Source: Echinicola rosea (GTDB lineage: Bacteria; Bacteroidota; Bacteroidia; Cytophagales; Cyclobacteriaceae). Taken from it: a stretch of 64,000 nucleotides of DNA. Both the position numbers and the translations under genes were made by a program. The stretch lies in the NCBI RefSeq assembly GCF_005281475.1, contig NZ_CP040106.1:3128501-3192500 (forward strand). Reading direction: 5' to 3'. Under the pieces are notes generated by a model. The model saw only the letters and a list, made by a program, of their open reading frames with translations. It was not told where the DNA came from and did not search any database. Of the stretch, positions 8,509-18,458 are shown piece by piece; position 1 is the first letter of the stretch; every line of letters begins with the position of its first letter.

Positions 8509-11500
8509 ATGGGGCATTTTAACAGGTTTGTACAGGCCAAACCATGGTTTTCAGTAATGATTATTCTATTAAATATGGTATGGTCTTTTAGTTTGTTTGC
8601 GCAAGGGGAAAATGTGGCAGGAGTGGTAAAGGACGGGGAGAATGGGGAGCCTTTGATCGGGGTATCTGTGTTAGTAAAAGGTACTTCCAAAGGCGTGGTC
8701 ACCGATTTGGATGGGGCTTATTCTATTCAGGGCGTGTCTATGGAAGATGTGTTGATTTTCTCTTATTTGGGGTATTCCACGAAAGAAATCCCCATTAGTG
8801 GGCAGTCAGTACTTGATGTGACACTTGTTTCAAGCGCAAGTGATTTGGACGAGGTGGTCATCGTCGGGTATGGTGTCCAGGAAAAAAGAAACCTGACGGG
8901 GTCTATTGCCTCTGTGGGAAGCGATGAGGTGCGCAAAACAAATATGCAGGATCCCATATCGCTTTTGCAGGGAAGGGCGGCCGGAGTTCAAGTAACATCC
9001 AATTCCGGGGCACCTGGGGGAGGCATGACAATCAATATCAGGGGAAGTTCCTCTCTCAATGCCGGGAACAGTCCCTTATATGTGGTGGATGGAGTACCGA
9101 TCGAAGCCAACGTAACGTCTTCCTTAAATGGCTCAGAGAATTTCGGCCTCAACCCATTGGCAGCCATCAACCCAGCGGATATTGAATCAATTGAAGTATT
9201 GAAAGATGCTTCCTCAACGGCCATATACGGTTCCAGGGCGGCCAATGGGGTTGTGTTGATCACTACAAAAAGGGGCAAGGATGGCAAGGCGCAAATTACA
9301 TTGAACGTACATTCAGGAGTGAGCCAAATCACCAGAAAGCTGGATGTGCTCAATGCCAGCCAATATCGGAGTGCCGTACTCGATTCCTATGCCAATTCCG
9401 CTGATGGCCGGGAGCCGATTTTTGCAGTCGTCGATTCATTGAGCGCTACAAACAATGGGGATGTGGATTGGCAAAGTGAACTGCTGAGAAAAGCCGTTCA
9501 GACAAATGTGGACCTGTCCGTTCAGGGAGGATCTGAAAATGTCAAGTACGCTTGGAGCTCCTCGTTTTTGGATCAGGACGGTATCGTCCTCAACTCGAAT
9601 TACCGTAGGATCACTTCCCGGCTCAATGTGGATTTCAATGTAAACGATCGCCTCACGGTGGGCCAAAGTATTTCATACTCAAACGGTGTGAACAACAGGA
9701 TCAATGCCGCAGGTACGGGCAACCTGAGCATCATCCGCGAATTGCTTATTCGGCCTCCATCTTATTCGATGTACCTTCCGGATGGCTCCATCAATGGGTA
9801 CCAGTTTGGAAAACGGAACCCGGTGGGGCTTGCGGAGCTGTCCACTAACCTCAATAAAACCAACCGGATAATTGCCGGACAATACTTTGAGTACAAATTG
9901 GCCGAAGGCCTGAAGTTTAGGACTTCTGTCAACGTGGACTTCCTTTCCATGAAAGAGGACACGTTTATTCCCTCAACCCTGGATTATCGGGAGGGGTACA
10001 ATACCGGCTCGGTAAGATCAACCAATAACCTGACCTGGTCCAATGAAAACATAGTGACCTACCAAAAGCAAATTTATGGAAAACACAATTTGGGTGGACT
10101 TTTGGGATTCAGTTATCAGGATTGGGACTATGAACGAACAGGTTTGGACGGGATGTTTTTTCCCAGCGATGACATCCGAACCCTAAACGGGGCGGGGACC
10201 ATTTCCAACCAAGGTGTGAACATCGCCACGTCACATTCCCTGCTGTCTTACTTTGGAAGGGTTTCTTATGACTATGACCGGAGGTACCTTTTCGAAGCCA
10301 ATTTAAGGGCAGATGGGTCCTCCCGGTTTGGAAGTGAAAACCGATTTGGATTCTTTCCTTCGGCTTCTGTCGGTTGGAGGTTTTCCGATGAACCATTTTT
10401 GAGTGGTGCAGGAGTGCTTGATGATGGCAAGTTGCGCTTTAGTGCCGGTCAGACAGGTAACGAGGCCATTGGAAATTACACTTCACAAGGTGAGTTCATG
10501 GTGGGAACCAACTACTTGGATTATTCGGGAGCTGCCCCTACTGTTATGCCCAATTCGGGGTTGTCCTGGGAAACCACCACACAGTATAATGCGGGAATAG
10601 ATCTGGCCTTTTGGCAGGGACGGCTGGGTCTGACCGTAGATGCATACATCAAGGATACAAAAGACCTGCTCTATAACGTGCCCATACCAAGGGAAACTGG
10701 CTTTGGTTACATCACCCAAAATATCGGAAAGATCCAGAACAAGGGAATCGAAGTGGTGCTCAACACACACAATGTGACCACCCGGCATTTCAACTGGAGT
10801 ACTAGCCTTAATATTAGTAAGAATACCAATGTCATCAAGGAATTGCCAGAAGAACTGTTGACCAATGGGTTTATCCAAAACGGAAATTACCATATTCTCC
10901 AGGAAGGTTTTCCGATCGGTACGTTTTACGGATGGCGATTTGATGGTGTTTATGCCAGGGATGAAGACAATGTCAACGGCATCACCAACGGAACCCAAGG
11001 GCCTGTATTTGAAGGAGGTGACCCTATTTGGCATGACCTTAACGGTGATAATGTGATCGATCAAAATGACAGACAGATAATTGGTGATGCAACGCCGGAT
11101 TTTTTCGGGGGGATCACCAACGACCTTTCCTACAAAAACTTCAGCCTGAGCTTTATGTTTCAATTTTCCTATGGTGGGGAGATCTACAGTGAGATCAACC
11201 ACCAGCGCAATTCGATTGTACGGTACAACAACCTGTCCACAGCTGCACTAAACAGATGGAGAGAGCAGGGAGACATCACGGATTTTCCCAAGCCGGTACA
11301 GGATGATCCATTGCAGAGTGATAGCAGGATACAGAGCAGATGGGTTGAAGATGGTTCATACATTAAACTGAAGAATGTCAACTTCCGCTACTCCTTTCCA
11401 CTGGAGTTGGTCAACCGTATTGGGCTGTCCCGGCTGGATGCCTATGTGACAGGAACCAACCTGGTCACATGGACAGATTACACGGGATTTGATCCTGATG

Positions 11501-11592
11501 TCAGTTCGTACAGTGGACTGAGAATAGGAGTGGATGAGGGATCATACCCCCAAAGCAGAACGGTGATCGTAGGCTTATCAATTGGACTGTAA
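8509..11592 (+). CDS. SusC/RagA-type TonB-dependent transporter of the amino-sugar PUL
   Basis: This is an outer-membrane oligosaccharide importer of 1027 aa. Order of parts: signal peptide (to about residue 32, SLFAQ), carboxypeptidase-D-regulatory-like beta-sandwich (about 34-110, with GVVTDLDGAYSI), TonB-box/plug entry LDEVVIVGYGVQEKRNLTG (about 113-130), plug with SIEVLKDASSTAIYGSRAANGV, then the barrel, ending with VIVGLSIGL. It lacks an STN domain, in agreement with control by the LacI regulator rather than by a FecR/sigma pair. SusD begins directly at the stop codon. The chito-oligosaccharide or GlcNAc-glycan substrate is inferred from the NagA, NagB and GH20 genes downstream. Confidence 0.96.
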   Translation: MGHFNRFVQAKPWFSVMIILLNMVWSFSLFAQGENVAGVVKDGENGEPLIGVSVLVKGTSKGVVTDLDGAYSIQGVSMEDVLIFSYLGYSTKEIPISGQSVLDVTLVSSASDLDEVVIVGYGVQEKRNLTGSIASVGSDEVRKTNMQDPISLLQGRAAGVQVTSNSGAPGGGMTINIRGSSSLNAGNSPLYVVDGVPIEANVTSSLNGSENFGLNPLAAINPADIESIEVLKDASSTAIYGSRAANGVVLITTKRGKDGKAQITLNVHSGVSQITRKLDVLNASQYRSAVLDSYANSADGREPIFAVVDSLSATNNGDVDWQSELLRKAVQTNVDLSVQGGSENVKYAWSSSFLDQDGIVLNSNYRRITSRLNVDFNVNDRLTVGQSISYSNGVNNRINAAGTGNLSIIRELLIRPPSYSMYLPDGSINGYQFGKRNPVGLAELSTNLNKTNRIIAGQYFEYKLAEGLKFRTSVNVDFLSMKEDTFIPSTLDYREGYNTGSVRSTNNLTWSNENIVTYQKQIYGKHNLGGLLGFSYQDWDYERTGLDGMFFPSDDIRTLNGAGTISNQGVNIATSHSLLSYFGRVSYDYDRRYLFEANLRADGSSRFGSENRFGFFPSASVGWRFSDEPFLSGAGVLDDGKLRFSAGQTGNEAIGNYTSQGEFMVGTNYLDYSGAAPTVMPNSGLSWETTTQYNAGIDLAFWQGRLGLTVDAYIKDTKDLLYNVPIPRETGFGYITQNIGKIQNKGIEVVLNTHNVTTRHFNWSTSLNISKNTNVIKELPEELLTNGFIQNGNYHILQEGFPIGTFYGWRFDGVYARDEDNVNGITNGTQGPVFEGGDPIWHDLNGDNVIDQNDRQIIGDATPDFFGGITNDLSYKNFSLSFMFQFSYGGEIYSEINHQRNSIVRYNNLSTAALNRWREQGDITDFPKPVQDDPLQSDSRIQSRWVEDGSYIKLKNVNFRYSFPLELVNRIGLSRLDAYVTGTNLVTWTDYTGFDPDVSSYSGLRIGVDEGSYPQSRTVIVGLSIGL

Positions 11593-12972
11593 ATGAAAAA
11601 ACTTATGAAAATTAGCAGGAATATCTTTATGTCAATGTTGACGCTCGTTTTCTTCTCATGTGCAGAGAATTTGCTGGAAAAAGAGCCGGTCAGTAGTTTT
11701 TCCGCCCAGGGATTTTATAAGACTTCGAGTGATGCACAGTCCGGGGTGTATGGGATATACGATGCCGCACAGTCCGCCTTCTCCCTGAACTTTTCCCTAT
11801 GGGGAGAGGGGAGGGCGGATGCGGTCAGTACCAACCAGTCCGGAGATCCTTTTTTGCTCCAGGAAAACAACCTGAACCCCACATTGAACTCGGCCAGATG
11901 GGATAACCTCTATGAGACCATCAGCAGGGCCAATTATGCCATTAAATATGTTCCCCCTGTATTTGAGGAAGGAGAAGAGTTTGGCTTACAGTTAGTGGGG
12001 CAAGCCAGGGCCTTGAGGGCTTTGTGCTATTTCTATGCCGTACGGGTGTGGGGCGACGTGCCGTTGATTTTGGAGCCTTATGAAAGTGTCCAGCAGGACC
12101 TGTTCAATACGCGCACCGATGCCGAAACCATCCTCGATCGCATGGAGGAAGACCTTTTATTTGCCGCTGAGCATTGTAGGGCTAGTTTTGGGGGCGAAAG
12201 GGATCGGAATCTGATTACCCAAGGAGGTGCCAATGCCTTGTTGGTCCAGCTGTATATGTGGCGAGGAGAATATACCAGTGCCATTGCAGCGGCAGAAAAA
12301 GTTATGGATAACTCATTGTACCAGTTGGTATCCATCAATGACTGGTCAAAAATCTTTACGCAAGGGTACTCTAACGAAAGCATTTTTGAAATAGGCTACA
12401 ATGAAGTGCAGACCAATTCCCTTCGTGTACTGTACGCATTGGGTTCGGACAGTAATTTCTTCCCCAGTGAATCCTTTCGAAACTCATTTGAGGAAAGTGA
12501 CCAAAGGCAAGCCCTCATATATGATGTAACGGCTGCCCAGCCTCGAAAGATCTGGAAGTTTTTTGGAGAGGGCTTCAATGACGAAAGTCCCGATCCATCT
12601 GCAAACAATATTGTTATGGTCAGGCTGGCAGATATCATATTGCTGAAAGCGGAAGCCCATAACCAACTGGGAGAGGTCGATGAGGCCTTAGCCTTGCTGA
12701 ATACCATTCGGGCCAGGGCGGGGTTGGAAAGTCTTACCTTGAACTCTGCCCAGACTCTTTATGGAAACCTGGAGACTGCCATTTTGCACGAGCGCTCGAT
12801 CGAACTTTGTTTTGAGGGACATCGGTGGTTTGACCTGGTGAGGACAGGGAAAGCCATGGAGGTAATGGGGCCCATCAACGGCTTGAGCCAAGAGGCAAAT
12901 TTAGTATGGCCTTTACATCAGGACGCCATTAACAGGAATCCGAACTTGGTTCAAAATGGGTTTTATGATTAA
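11593..12972 (+). CDS. SusD/RagB-family lipoprotein of the amino-sugar PUL
   Basis: This surface glycan-binding partner of the preceding SusC is 459 aa, at the short end of the family. The start ATG follows the susC stop with no gap, so translation is probably coupled. The lipoprotein signal ends with FFSC (Cys23). The TPR-like SusD core is visible: ARALRALCYFYAVRVWGDVPLI near residues 138-159, a helical ANALLVQLYMWRGEYTSAI segment near 216, and the C-terminal ERSIELCFEGHRWFDLVRTG near 399-418. The last part (NPNLVQNGFYD) is the usual SusD ending. Family is certain, specificity inferred. Confidence 0.95.
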   Translation: MKKLMKISRNIFMSMLTLVFFSCAENLLEKEPVSSFSAQGFYKTSSDAQSGVYGIYDAAQSAFSLNFSLWGEGRADAVSTNQSGDPFLLQENNLNPTLNSARWDNLYETISRANYAIKYVPPVFEEGEEFGLQLVGQARALRALCYFYAVRVWGDVPLILEPYESVQQDLFNTRTDAETILDRMEEDLLFAAEHCRASFGGERDRNLITQGGANALLVQLYMWRGEYTSAIAAAEKVMDNSLYQLVSINDWSKIFTQGYSNESIFEIGYNEVQTNSLRVLYALGSDSNFFPSESFRNSFEESDQRQALIYDVTAAQPRKIWKFFGEGFNDESPDPSANNIVMVRLADIILLKAEAHNQLGEVDEALALLNTIRARAGLESLTLNSAQTLYGNLETAILHERSIELCFEGHRWFDLVRTGKAMEVMGPINGLSQEANLVWPLHQDAINRNPNLVQNGFYD

Positions 12973-13011
12973 AGCTTTTTGCCAAAATTTTCAACGCAAA
13001 AACCAAAAGGA

Positions 13012-14454
13012 ATGAAGAGTTTACCGATAAAAATAAATGGAGCCATACTTGCGCTCATCCTTGCCGGAGCGGTGATTTACGGCTGCACGGTCCAAGAGGA
13101 CTTTGACTACCAGCCGGCAGGCACCACTGGAAAGCTGGGGGTGTCAGCATTGGAGTATTTCCAATCGCACGAATCGTTTACCATGCTCGGTTCCGCCATT
13201 TCCCTAGCCGGATTGTCCGAAACGTACGATACAGACCAAATCAGGACCTTTATCGCGCCTACTGATAGGGCTTTTGAGGAATACCTGCAGGCAAATGCCT
13301 ATGAAAGTTTGGAAGATGTGCCAGTGCCGATCTTGAAGAATCTCCTGAGATACCACATCGTCGATAATAAGGTGTTGTTTACTGATCCTGAATTGTTCGA
13401 AAGCAATTTACCGATAGCCTATCCTACAGAAAGTGGCCAGGTGATGTACCTTTCCCATAATACCAACTTCGTGGGGCTGGTCAACCAAGGGACCAGCAAG
13501 CAATGGGAAATTTCCACCTCAAATCTGGAACCTACCAATGGGGTGATCCATGTGGTAAATGAAATAGTCTATTTTTCGGCAGCATCTACGGATCTGGATG
13601 AGCTGGATCCTTCCGTAAAAACGGATACCATATTCCCCTTGGCAGACACGTATATCAATGGGGGAGCAGCAGCCAATAGAAATTTCGGCGCTGACAATCT
13701 GTTAAAAGTGAAGAACGTGACAGGGGATGGGGATTATGACCGAAAGGCCTATTTAATGTTTGATTTGAATGAGTTGCCTGCGGAGGGTGTTATCACGGAT
13801 CTCCGGCTTGAAGTGGGCGTATCCTTTACCCATGCAAAAAATCTGGACATGAACCTTTTTCAGGTTCCCGATACCACGTGGACCGAGATGGGCCTGAACT
13901 GGAACAACGCCACCATGCCTGTTGACCCGCCAATCACGACCATTACCACGACCAAAGTCAGTTCCTTCAATTTTGATTTGACGGATTTCTTCGGAAGGAT
14001 GGAGCAAAGAGGGAAACTTTCGCTGATGATCGATGGACAGGATACGGGAGATGAAACAAATGATTTGGCCTCCAAAGAACACGAAACCCTGCCTGCACCG
14101 ATGATCATCGCCATCATCGCCACTGGAAACAGTGTACTTGACTTGGTGACCAATACTGGAATATCCGTGGAGTCAGGAGGTAGCGTGGCCTTGGACTCGG
14201 AGATGCTGGAAATAACTGGAGCCTCCGCCAATGACATCATCTACACCGTGGAGGAAGTGGCTCAGCATGGCTGGTTGATCAGCGGTGCGACCATATTAAA
14301 ACCTGGTGATCGATTTACCCAAAATGACATCAATGTCATGAACCTAGTCTATATCAGTAATGGTGAAGGCAGTGAAGACCATCTTGTCCTTTCAGCAAGA
14401 GATAGGGCGGGAGCCAAATTAGATCCATTCGAGGTGGAGGTAATTATTGATTGA
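13012..14454 (+). CDS. Multidomain surface lipoprotein: FAS1 + DNRLRE + cadherin-like domain
   Basis: This is a candidate surface glycan-binding or adhesion lipoprotein. The ATG at 13012 is preferred over the upstream TTG at 12979, since it gives a clean 24-residue lipoprotein leader (ILAGAVIYGC, Cys25) and follows AAAAGGA. Domains in order: a fasciclin/FAS1 domain (about 44-195, with FIAPTDRAFEEYL and NGVIHVVNEIVYF), a DNRLRE-type beta-sandwich (about 203-355, with DTYINGGAAANRNFG and KAYLMFDLNELP), and a cadherin/CSPG-like repeat (about 370-480, with FTQNDINVMNLVYISNG). No catalytic residues were recognised. It occupies the slot where a PUL usually encodes its SusE/F-like binding protein. 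Domain calls are by eye; the binding role is inferred. Confidence 0.85.
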   Translation: MKSLPIKINGAILALILAGAVIYGCTVQEDFDYQPAGTTGKLGVSALEYFQSHESFTMLGSAISLAGLSETYDTDQIRTFIAPTDRAFEEYLQANAYESLEDVPVPILKNLLRYHIVDNKVLFTDPELFESNLPIAYPTESGQVMYLSHNTNFVGLVNQGTSKQWEISTSNLEPTNGVIHVVNEIVYFSAASTDLDELDPSVKTDTIFPLADTYINGGAAANRNFGADNLLKVKNVTGDGDYDRKAYLMFDLNELPAEGVITDLRLEVGVSFTHAKNLDMNLFQVPDTTWTEMGLNWNNATMPVDPPITTITTTKVSSFNFDLTDFFGRMEQRGKLSLMIDGQDTGDETNDLASKEHETLPAPMIIAIIATGNSVLDLVTNTGISVESGGSVALDSEMLEITGASANDIIYTVEEVAQHGWLISGATILKPGDRFTQNDINVMNLVYISNGEGSEDHLVLSARDRAGAKLDPFEVEVIID

Positions 14455-14580
14455 ATTTAATTGCCCCCAAAAGGAATTGATATTTATTGAATTAATAGCG
14501 TTATAACTAACTTAATAGTGGGTAAGGGACGGTCTTATCTGGTTGCAGACGGAGATGTCCTGCCCACTTCTTATAAAAAA

Positions 14581-15354
14581 ATGATAGACCTTCAAAAAGA
14601 CATATATGTCTTTTCCAACCGAGAACTTGCGGGAATAGCTGCAGGTAAAGAAGTAGAGCAATGCATCGTGAACTTGCAGGCTGCGCAAGATGAAGTAAGA
14701 ATTGTTTTTGCAGCAGCACCCTCCCAAACAGGAATGCTATCTTATTTGGCTTCATCAAATAAAATACGATGGGAAAAAGTTGTAGCCTTCCATATGGATG
14801 AATACATAGGTTTGGAGAAAAATGCCCCGGAGTTGTTCGCATCTTATCTAAAGGAAATATTGTTTTCCAAATTGCCTTTTAAAGAAGTAAATTTGATCAA
14901 GCCCCAAGGAGATTCACAAGCTGAACTTGCCCGATATGAGCGCTTGATTGCCAAAGCACCCATAGACTTGGTATGTCTGGGGATCGGCGAGAATGGACAT
15001 ATCGCTTTCAATGATCCTCCAGTTGCGCAATTTGATGATCCACAGGTGATTAAACTAGTTGAATTGGAGGAGGCATGTAGGGTCCAGCAAGTAAATGACC
15101 AGTGTTTTGACCAATTGGAAGACGTGCCGACCACCGCTGTTACGCTTACTATCCCTACCTTAATGGCCGCAAAGGCAATGGTATGTGTCGTATTGGGTGA
15201 AAATAAAAGTCAGGCTGTCAGCGATACATTGACCAAAGCGGTCAGCACAGATTGTCCTGCATCCATCCTGACTACTCATCCCAACTGCAAGTTTTATTTT
15301 AATCAGGCGGCCGTGAGTAAGATCGATGGCCAATCCTATACAGTAATAGAATAA
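14581..15354 (+). CDS. nagB: Glucosamine-6-phosphate deaminase
   Basis: This cytoplasmic enzyme converts glucosamine-6-phosphate to fructose-6-phosphate and ammonia. Family motifs are present: AAAPSQTGMLSYL (phosphate-binding turn), FHMDEYIGL (catalytic Asp of the sugar isomerase fold) and CLGIGENGHIAFNDPP, which carries the His of the active site. The ATG at 14581 gives 257 aa, close to the usual length. An in-frame GTG at 14518 would add 21 residues that look unlike the family, so it is less likely. It lies in the operon ahead of GH20, the symporter and NagA. The identity as GlcN-6-P deaminase rather than 6-phosphogluconolactonase rests on the GHIAFNDP motif and on nagA in the same operon. 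Confidence 0.9.
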   Translation: MIDLQKDIYVFSNRELAGIAAGKEVEQCIVNLQAAQDEVRIVFAAAPSQTGMLSYLASSNKIRWEKVVAFHMDEYIGLEKNAPELFASYLKEILFSKLPFKEVNLIKPQGDSQAELARYERLIAKAPIDLVCLGIGENGHIAFNDPPVAQFDDPQVIKLVELEEACRVQQVNDQCFDQLEDVPTTAVTLTIPTLMAAKAMVCVVLGENKSQAVSDTLTKAVSTDCPASILTTHPNCKFYFNQAAVSKIDGQSYTVIE

Positions 15355-15381
15355 ATACAATTATATTAAATAAGCATCCTC

Positions 15382-16983
15382 TTGGTAACAAACAACAATA
15401 GCAACAACTGGCACAAGCAATCTCTACCTACACTTGGAGTCTTTCGCTTGATTATATGTCTTCTGTTCTTTTTTCAGTCCATCGCTGGCTATTCTCAATC
15501 CAAGAATGATCCGGGAGACAGTGACTTTAAGGTGAAAGGCTTCCATTTGGATCTCCGCGTTCAAGTGATGACGCCCGAAGCGTTGAAGCATTTTGCTAGG
15601 CAAATGGCAGATTTTGGATTGAATACGCTCGTGATGGAATGGGAGGCGACCTATCCATTCAAGGAACACTTGACTATCGCCAACCAGTTTTCATACAGCC
15701 GTGAGGAAATCGATGATTTTATCGCTTACTGTGATCATTTGGGGATTCAGGTCGTTCCCTTGCAACAAAGCTTGGGGCATGTGGAGTATATTTTAAGAAA
15801 TCCCAGGTATAGTGAGCTGAAAGAAGACAGGAAGGACATTTCCCAGCTATGCCCGATGAAAATAGCACAAAGTGAAGTCTTGTTCCAGTCCCTTTTTAAG
15901 GACTTGGCAGCAACCCATAATTCCGATTATATCCATATTGGTGGAGATGAGACGTATTTGCTGGGGCACTGCGACCTTTGCAGTGCTAGGGCCGAAGAGG
16001 TCGGCAAGTCCCAGCTTTTTGTGGACCATATGAAAATGATTGCCAACTTGGTAATTGAAAATGGAAAAACGCCGCTAATGTGGGCGGATATCATCCTAAA
16101 GTACCCTGAAGCTGCGGCCGAGCTGCCTAAAGAAACTGTATTTGTCGATTGGAATTACGGTTGGAAAACCAACCACTTTGGAGATGTATCCAAACTCCAG
16201 GAGTTAGGGTTTACATTCTGGGGAGCGCCTTCTATCCGCAGTCATCCAGATAACTGGTACATGACCAATTGGTCCACGCATTTTAATAATCAACGGGACT
16301 TTATTCCCTATGCCAGAGCAAGCCAGTATGAAGGAATGATCATGACATCTTGGTCCACTTCCGGGCTTTATGGATTTACTTGGGACGTTGGCTACGATGT
16401 GGCCGATATGGTCCAGATCAGAAATACCTATCCGATGTCAGGGTTTAGGGTTTTGATCGCCAGCTACGCTGCGGCCTTGTCCCATCCAGAGGAGTTTCAG
16501 CCACAGGAATTTGTGGTTAATTATGCTTCTGATAGGTTTGGCCTCAACGAAAAGGAAGCCAATCAGCTGTGGGAGTTTTTGGTGTTTCCTCGGGAGTTGA
16601 TCTCCAACGCTAAACCCGTAAAAAGCAAAAGCGTGTCCGAGGTAAAGGAAAACTATCGGCAAGTCAGCGATCCATTATTTCAGCTTAGTCCAAACCAGCA
16701 CGAAGAAGAGTTCGATCATTTTAGGCTAATGGCCAACTTGCGGATGCTTTATTTGGACTACAAACAAGTCGATGAAGTGTATAATTCGCCTGAATTCACC
16801 AAGCTCCTCCTTCCAGACCTTACCAAGCAAATGGAAGCCATTCTGGAAAGGTCAGAAGAACTGAACAAAGCGTTTTACAAATTGAATACAGGTTTTTTAT
16901 ACGATGCAGAAATAGAAGAACTCAATAGGCAGAGAGTACTGCCAATAAAAGTTTTGTACCACCGACTGGCTAAGTTAAAGTAA
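15382..16983 (+). CDS. Secreted family GH20 beta-N-acetylhexosaminidase
   Basis: This exo-enzyme releases terminal GlcNAc or GalNAc. The 533-aa protein has a GH20 TIM barrel with HIGGDETYLLG, giving the catalytic Asp189-Glu190 pair of substrate-assisted catalysis. Neighbouring motifs are VVPLQQSLGHVEY and LMWADIIL, and the aromatic subsite region includes VDWNYGW. A signal peptide (IICLLFFFQSIAGYSQ) is evident but has no ATG before it, so the start must be non-ATG; the TTG at 15382 is the best available. It lacks the small N-terminal GH20b domain that many hexosaminidases carry. It is 27 nt from nagB and 1 nt from the symporter gene. Confidence 0.9.
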   Translation: MVTNNNSNNWHKQSLPTLGVFRLIICLLFFFQSIAGYSQSKNDPGDSDFKVKGFHLDLRVQVMTPEALKHFARQMADFGLNTLVMEWEATYPFKEHLTIANQFSYSREEIDDFIAYCDHLGIQVVPLQQSLGHVEYILRNPRYSELKEDRKDISQLCPMKIAQSEVLFQSLFKDLAATHNSDYIHIGGDETYLLGHCDLCSARAEEVGKSQLFVDHMKMIANLVIENGKTPLMWADIILKYPEAAAELPKETVFVDWNYGWKTNHFGDVSKLQELGFTFWGAPSIRSHPDNWYMTNWSTHFNNQRDFIPYARASQYEGMIMTSWSTSGLYGFTWDVGYDVADMVQIRNTYPMSGFRVLIASYAAALSHPEEFQPQEFVVNYASDRFGLNEKEANQLWEFLVFPRELISNAKPVKSKSVSEVKENYRQVSDPLFQLSPNQHEEEFDHFRLMANLRMLYLDYKQVDEVYNSPEFTKLLLPDLTKQMEAILERSEELNKAFYKLNTGFLYDAEIEELNRQRVLPIKVLYHRLAKLK

Positions 16984-16984
16984 C

Positions 16985-18457
16985 ATGGAGCTGCTGGATT
17001 GGATCGTACTTGGGCTATATTTTGTCATGCTGCTGTCCATTGGGCTGTGGGCTTATCTGAGGGTAAGGAATTCCGAGGATTTCTATACGGCGGGAGGAAA
17101 ACTTCCTTGGTGGCTTTCTGGAATTTCCCATCATGTTTCTGGATATAGTGGGGCCGTATTTGTGGCCTATGCGGGGATAGCCTATACGCATGGTTTTACC
17201 ATTTATGTTTGGTGGGCTTTTACGGTGGCTGTGGCCGTTTTTGTGGCAGCCTTCTATATCGCACCCAGATGGGCGAGGCTTCGGGTGAACTTTGGAGTCC
17301 AGTCTCCCACAGAATACCTGTTGATGCGATATAATCTTCCGACACAGCAGGTGATTGCTTGGGTAGGCACCATTATCAAAGTTTTTGATACAGGAGGAAA
17401 GTTGGCCGCGATCGCCATTTTATTGAATGTGTTCAGCGGTACTTCCATCACTTTTGGTGTACTGCTGGTCGGATTTATCTCTTTGATCTATATCACTATT
17501 GGAGGGCTATGGGCTGATGTATGGAATGACTTCGGCCAGTTTTTGATCCAATTGCTGGCGGGGGTGACCATGTTTGTGATGATCCTGTACAAGTTGGGTG
17601 ATGGTGTTTCAGGGGTTTTCACTCTCTGGGACCGGCTTCCCGAAGAGCATGCCGCATTCTTCCATGATCCCTATACCATCGGTTTTGCAGCCGTTTTGCT
17701 GGTGATCAATTTCTTTAGCTACAGCGGTGGAACGTGGAATCTCGCTACTCGCTTTATTTCTACGACCTCCGGAAAAGTGGCCAAAAGAGCAGCATTGCTA
17801 TCTTCTGTACTTTATTTTACTTGGCCTTTGATCCTTTTTTATCCCATGTTTGCTGCGCCGGTTTTTTTCGAAAATCTGGCGGACCCAACGTTATCCTATG
17901 GCAAAATGGTATTGGAATTTCTCCCCAATGGGCTTATAGGGCTGGTACTGGCATCGCTTTTTGCCAACACCCTTTCCATGACCGCTTCGGACTCCAATAC
18001 TGTTTCAGCGGTCATAAGTAGGGACATTTTGCCTGTTTTGTTTCCACATGTCAAAGAATTTTCCAAGGCCCAAGCATTGACCTTGGCACGGGTTACTACA
18101 TTCTGTTTCACCATTTTGACCATTTTCACAGCCATCAATGCGGCCAACTTCGGAGGTGTATTCGGTTTGATGATTTCTTGGTTTGCAGCCTTATTGGGCC
18201 CGATAGCAATTCCTATGATCTTGGGGTTACTTCCTGCATTCAAAAGGAGTGATGCCATGTCCGCCATGTGCGCCATAGTTTCTGGACTTGTCACCTTTAT
18301 TTTGCTCAAAATTTTTCCTGTGAGTTCTTTAGCTTTGGAAATAGGAGCACCAACGTTGGTTTCCTTTTTTACCTTCGTCGTGACAGGTTTTTTCAGAACT
18401 GTAAAAGTAGCCCCAAAGGTCGATGAATTAATTAATGGATTAAGCAAAAAGGATTAG
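16985..18457 (+). CDS. Sodium/solute symporter (SSS family), probable GlcNAc importer
   Basis: This inner-membrane secondary transporter of 490 aa has about 13 hydrophobic segments. SSS hallmarks: the N-terminal FYTAGGKLPWWLSGIS (SSS entry loop), the GGLWADVWNDFGQFLIQ segment in the middle, and NTLSMTASDSNTVSAVISRDI, where the family keeps the Na+-site Ser/Thr residues. It starts 1 nt after the GH20 stop and ends 1 nt before nagA, tightly coupled. The context makes N-acetylglucosamine (or a short chito-oligosaccharide) the likely cargo. It differs from NagP, the MFS-type importer of other Bacteroidota, so here an SSS protein would do that job. Cargo is inferred. Confidence 0.9.
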   Translation: MELLDWIVLGLYFVMLLSIGLWAYLRVRNSEDFYTAGGKLPWWLSGISHHVSGYSGAVFVAYAGIAYTHGFTIYVWWAFTVAVAVFVAAFYIAPRWARLRVNFGVQSPTEYLLMRYNLPTQQVIAWVGTIIKVFDTGGKLAAIAILLNVFSGTSITFGVLLVGFISLIYITIGGLWADVWNDFGQFLIQLLAGVTMFVMILYKLGDGVSGVFTLWDRLPEEHAAFFHDPYTIGFAAVLLVINFFSYSGGTWNLATRFISTTSGKVAKRAALLSSVLYFTWPLILFYPMFAAPVFFENLADPTLSYGKMVLEFLPNGLIGLVLASLFANTLSMTASDSNTVSAVISRDILPVLFPHVKEFSKAQALTLARVTTFCFTILTIFTAINAANFGGVFGLMISWFAALLGPIAIPMILGLLPAFKRSDAMSAMCAIVSGLVTFILLKIFPVSSLALEIGAPTLVSFFTFVVTGFFRTVKVAPKVDELINGLSKKD

Positions 18458-18458
18458 C

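Noticed and set aside
8167..8517. A 116-codon open frame on the minus strand ahead of susC
   Set aside because: It overlaps the operator, the promoter and the first bases of susC on the other strand, and has no signal peptide, domain or plausible neighbour logic.
14507..14842. Minus-strand frames at the start of nagB
   Set aside because: They overlap nagB completely and have no family features; NagB motifs are clear on the plus strand.
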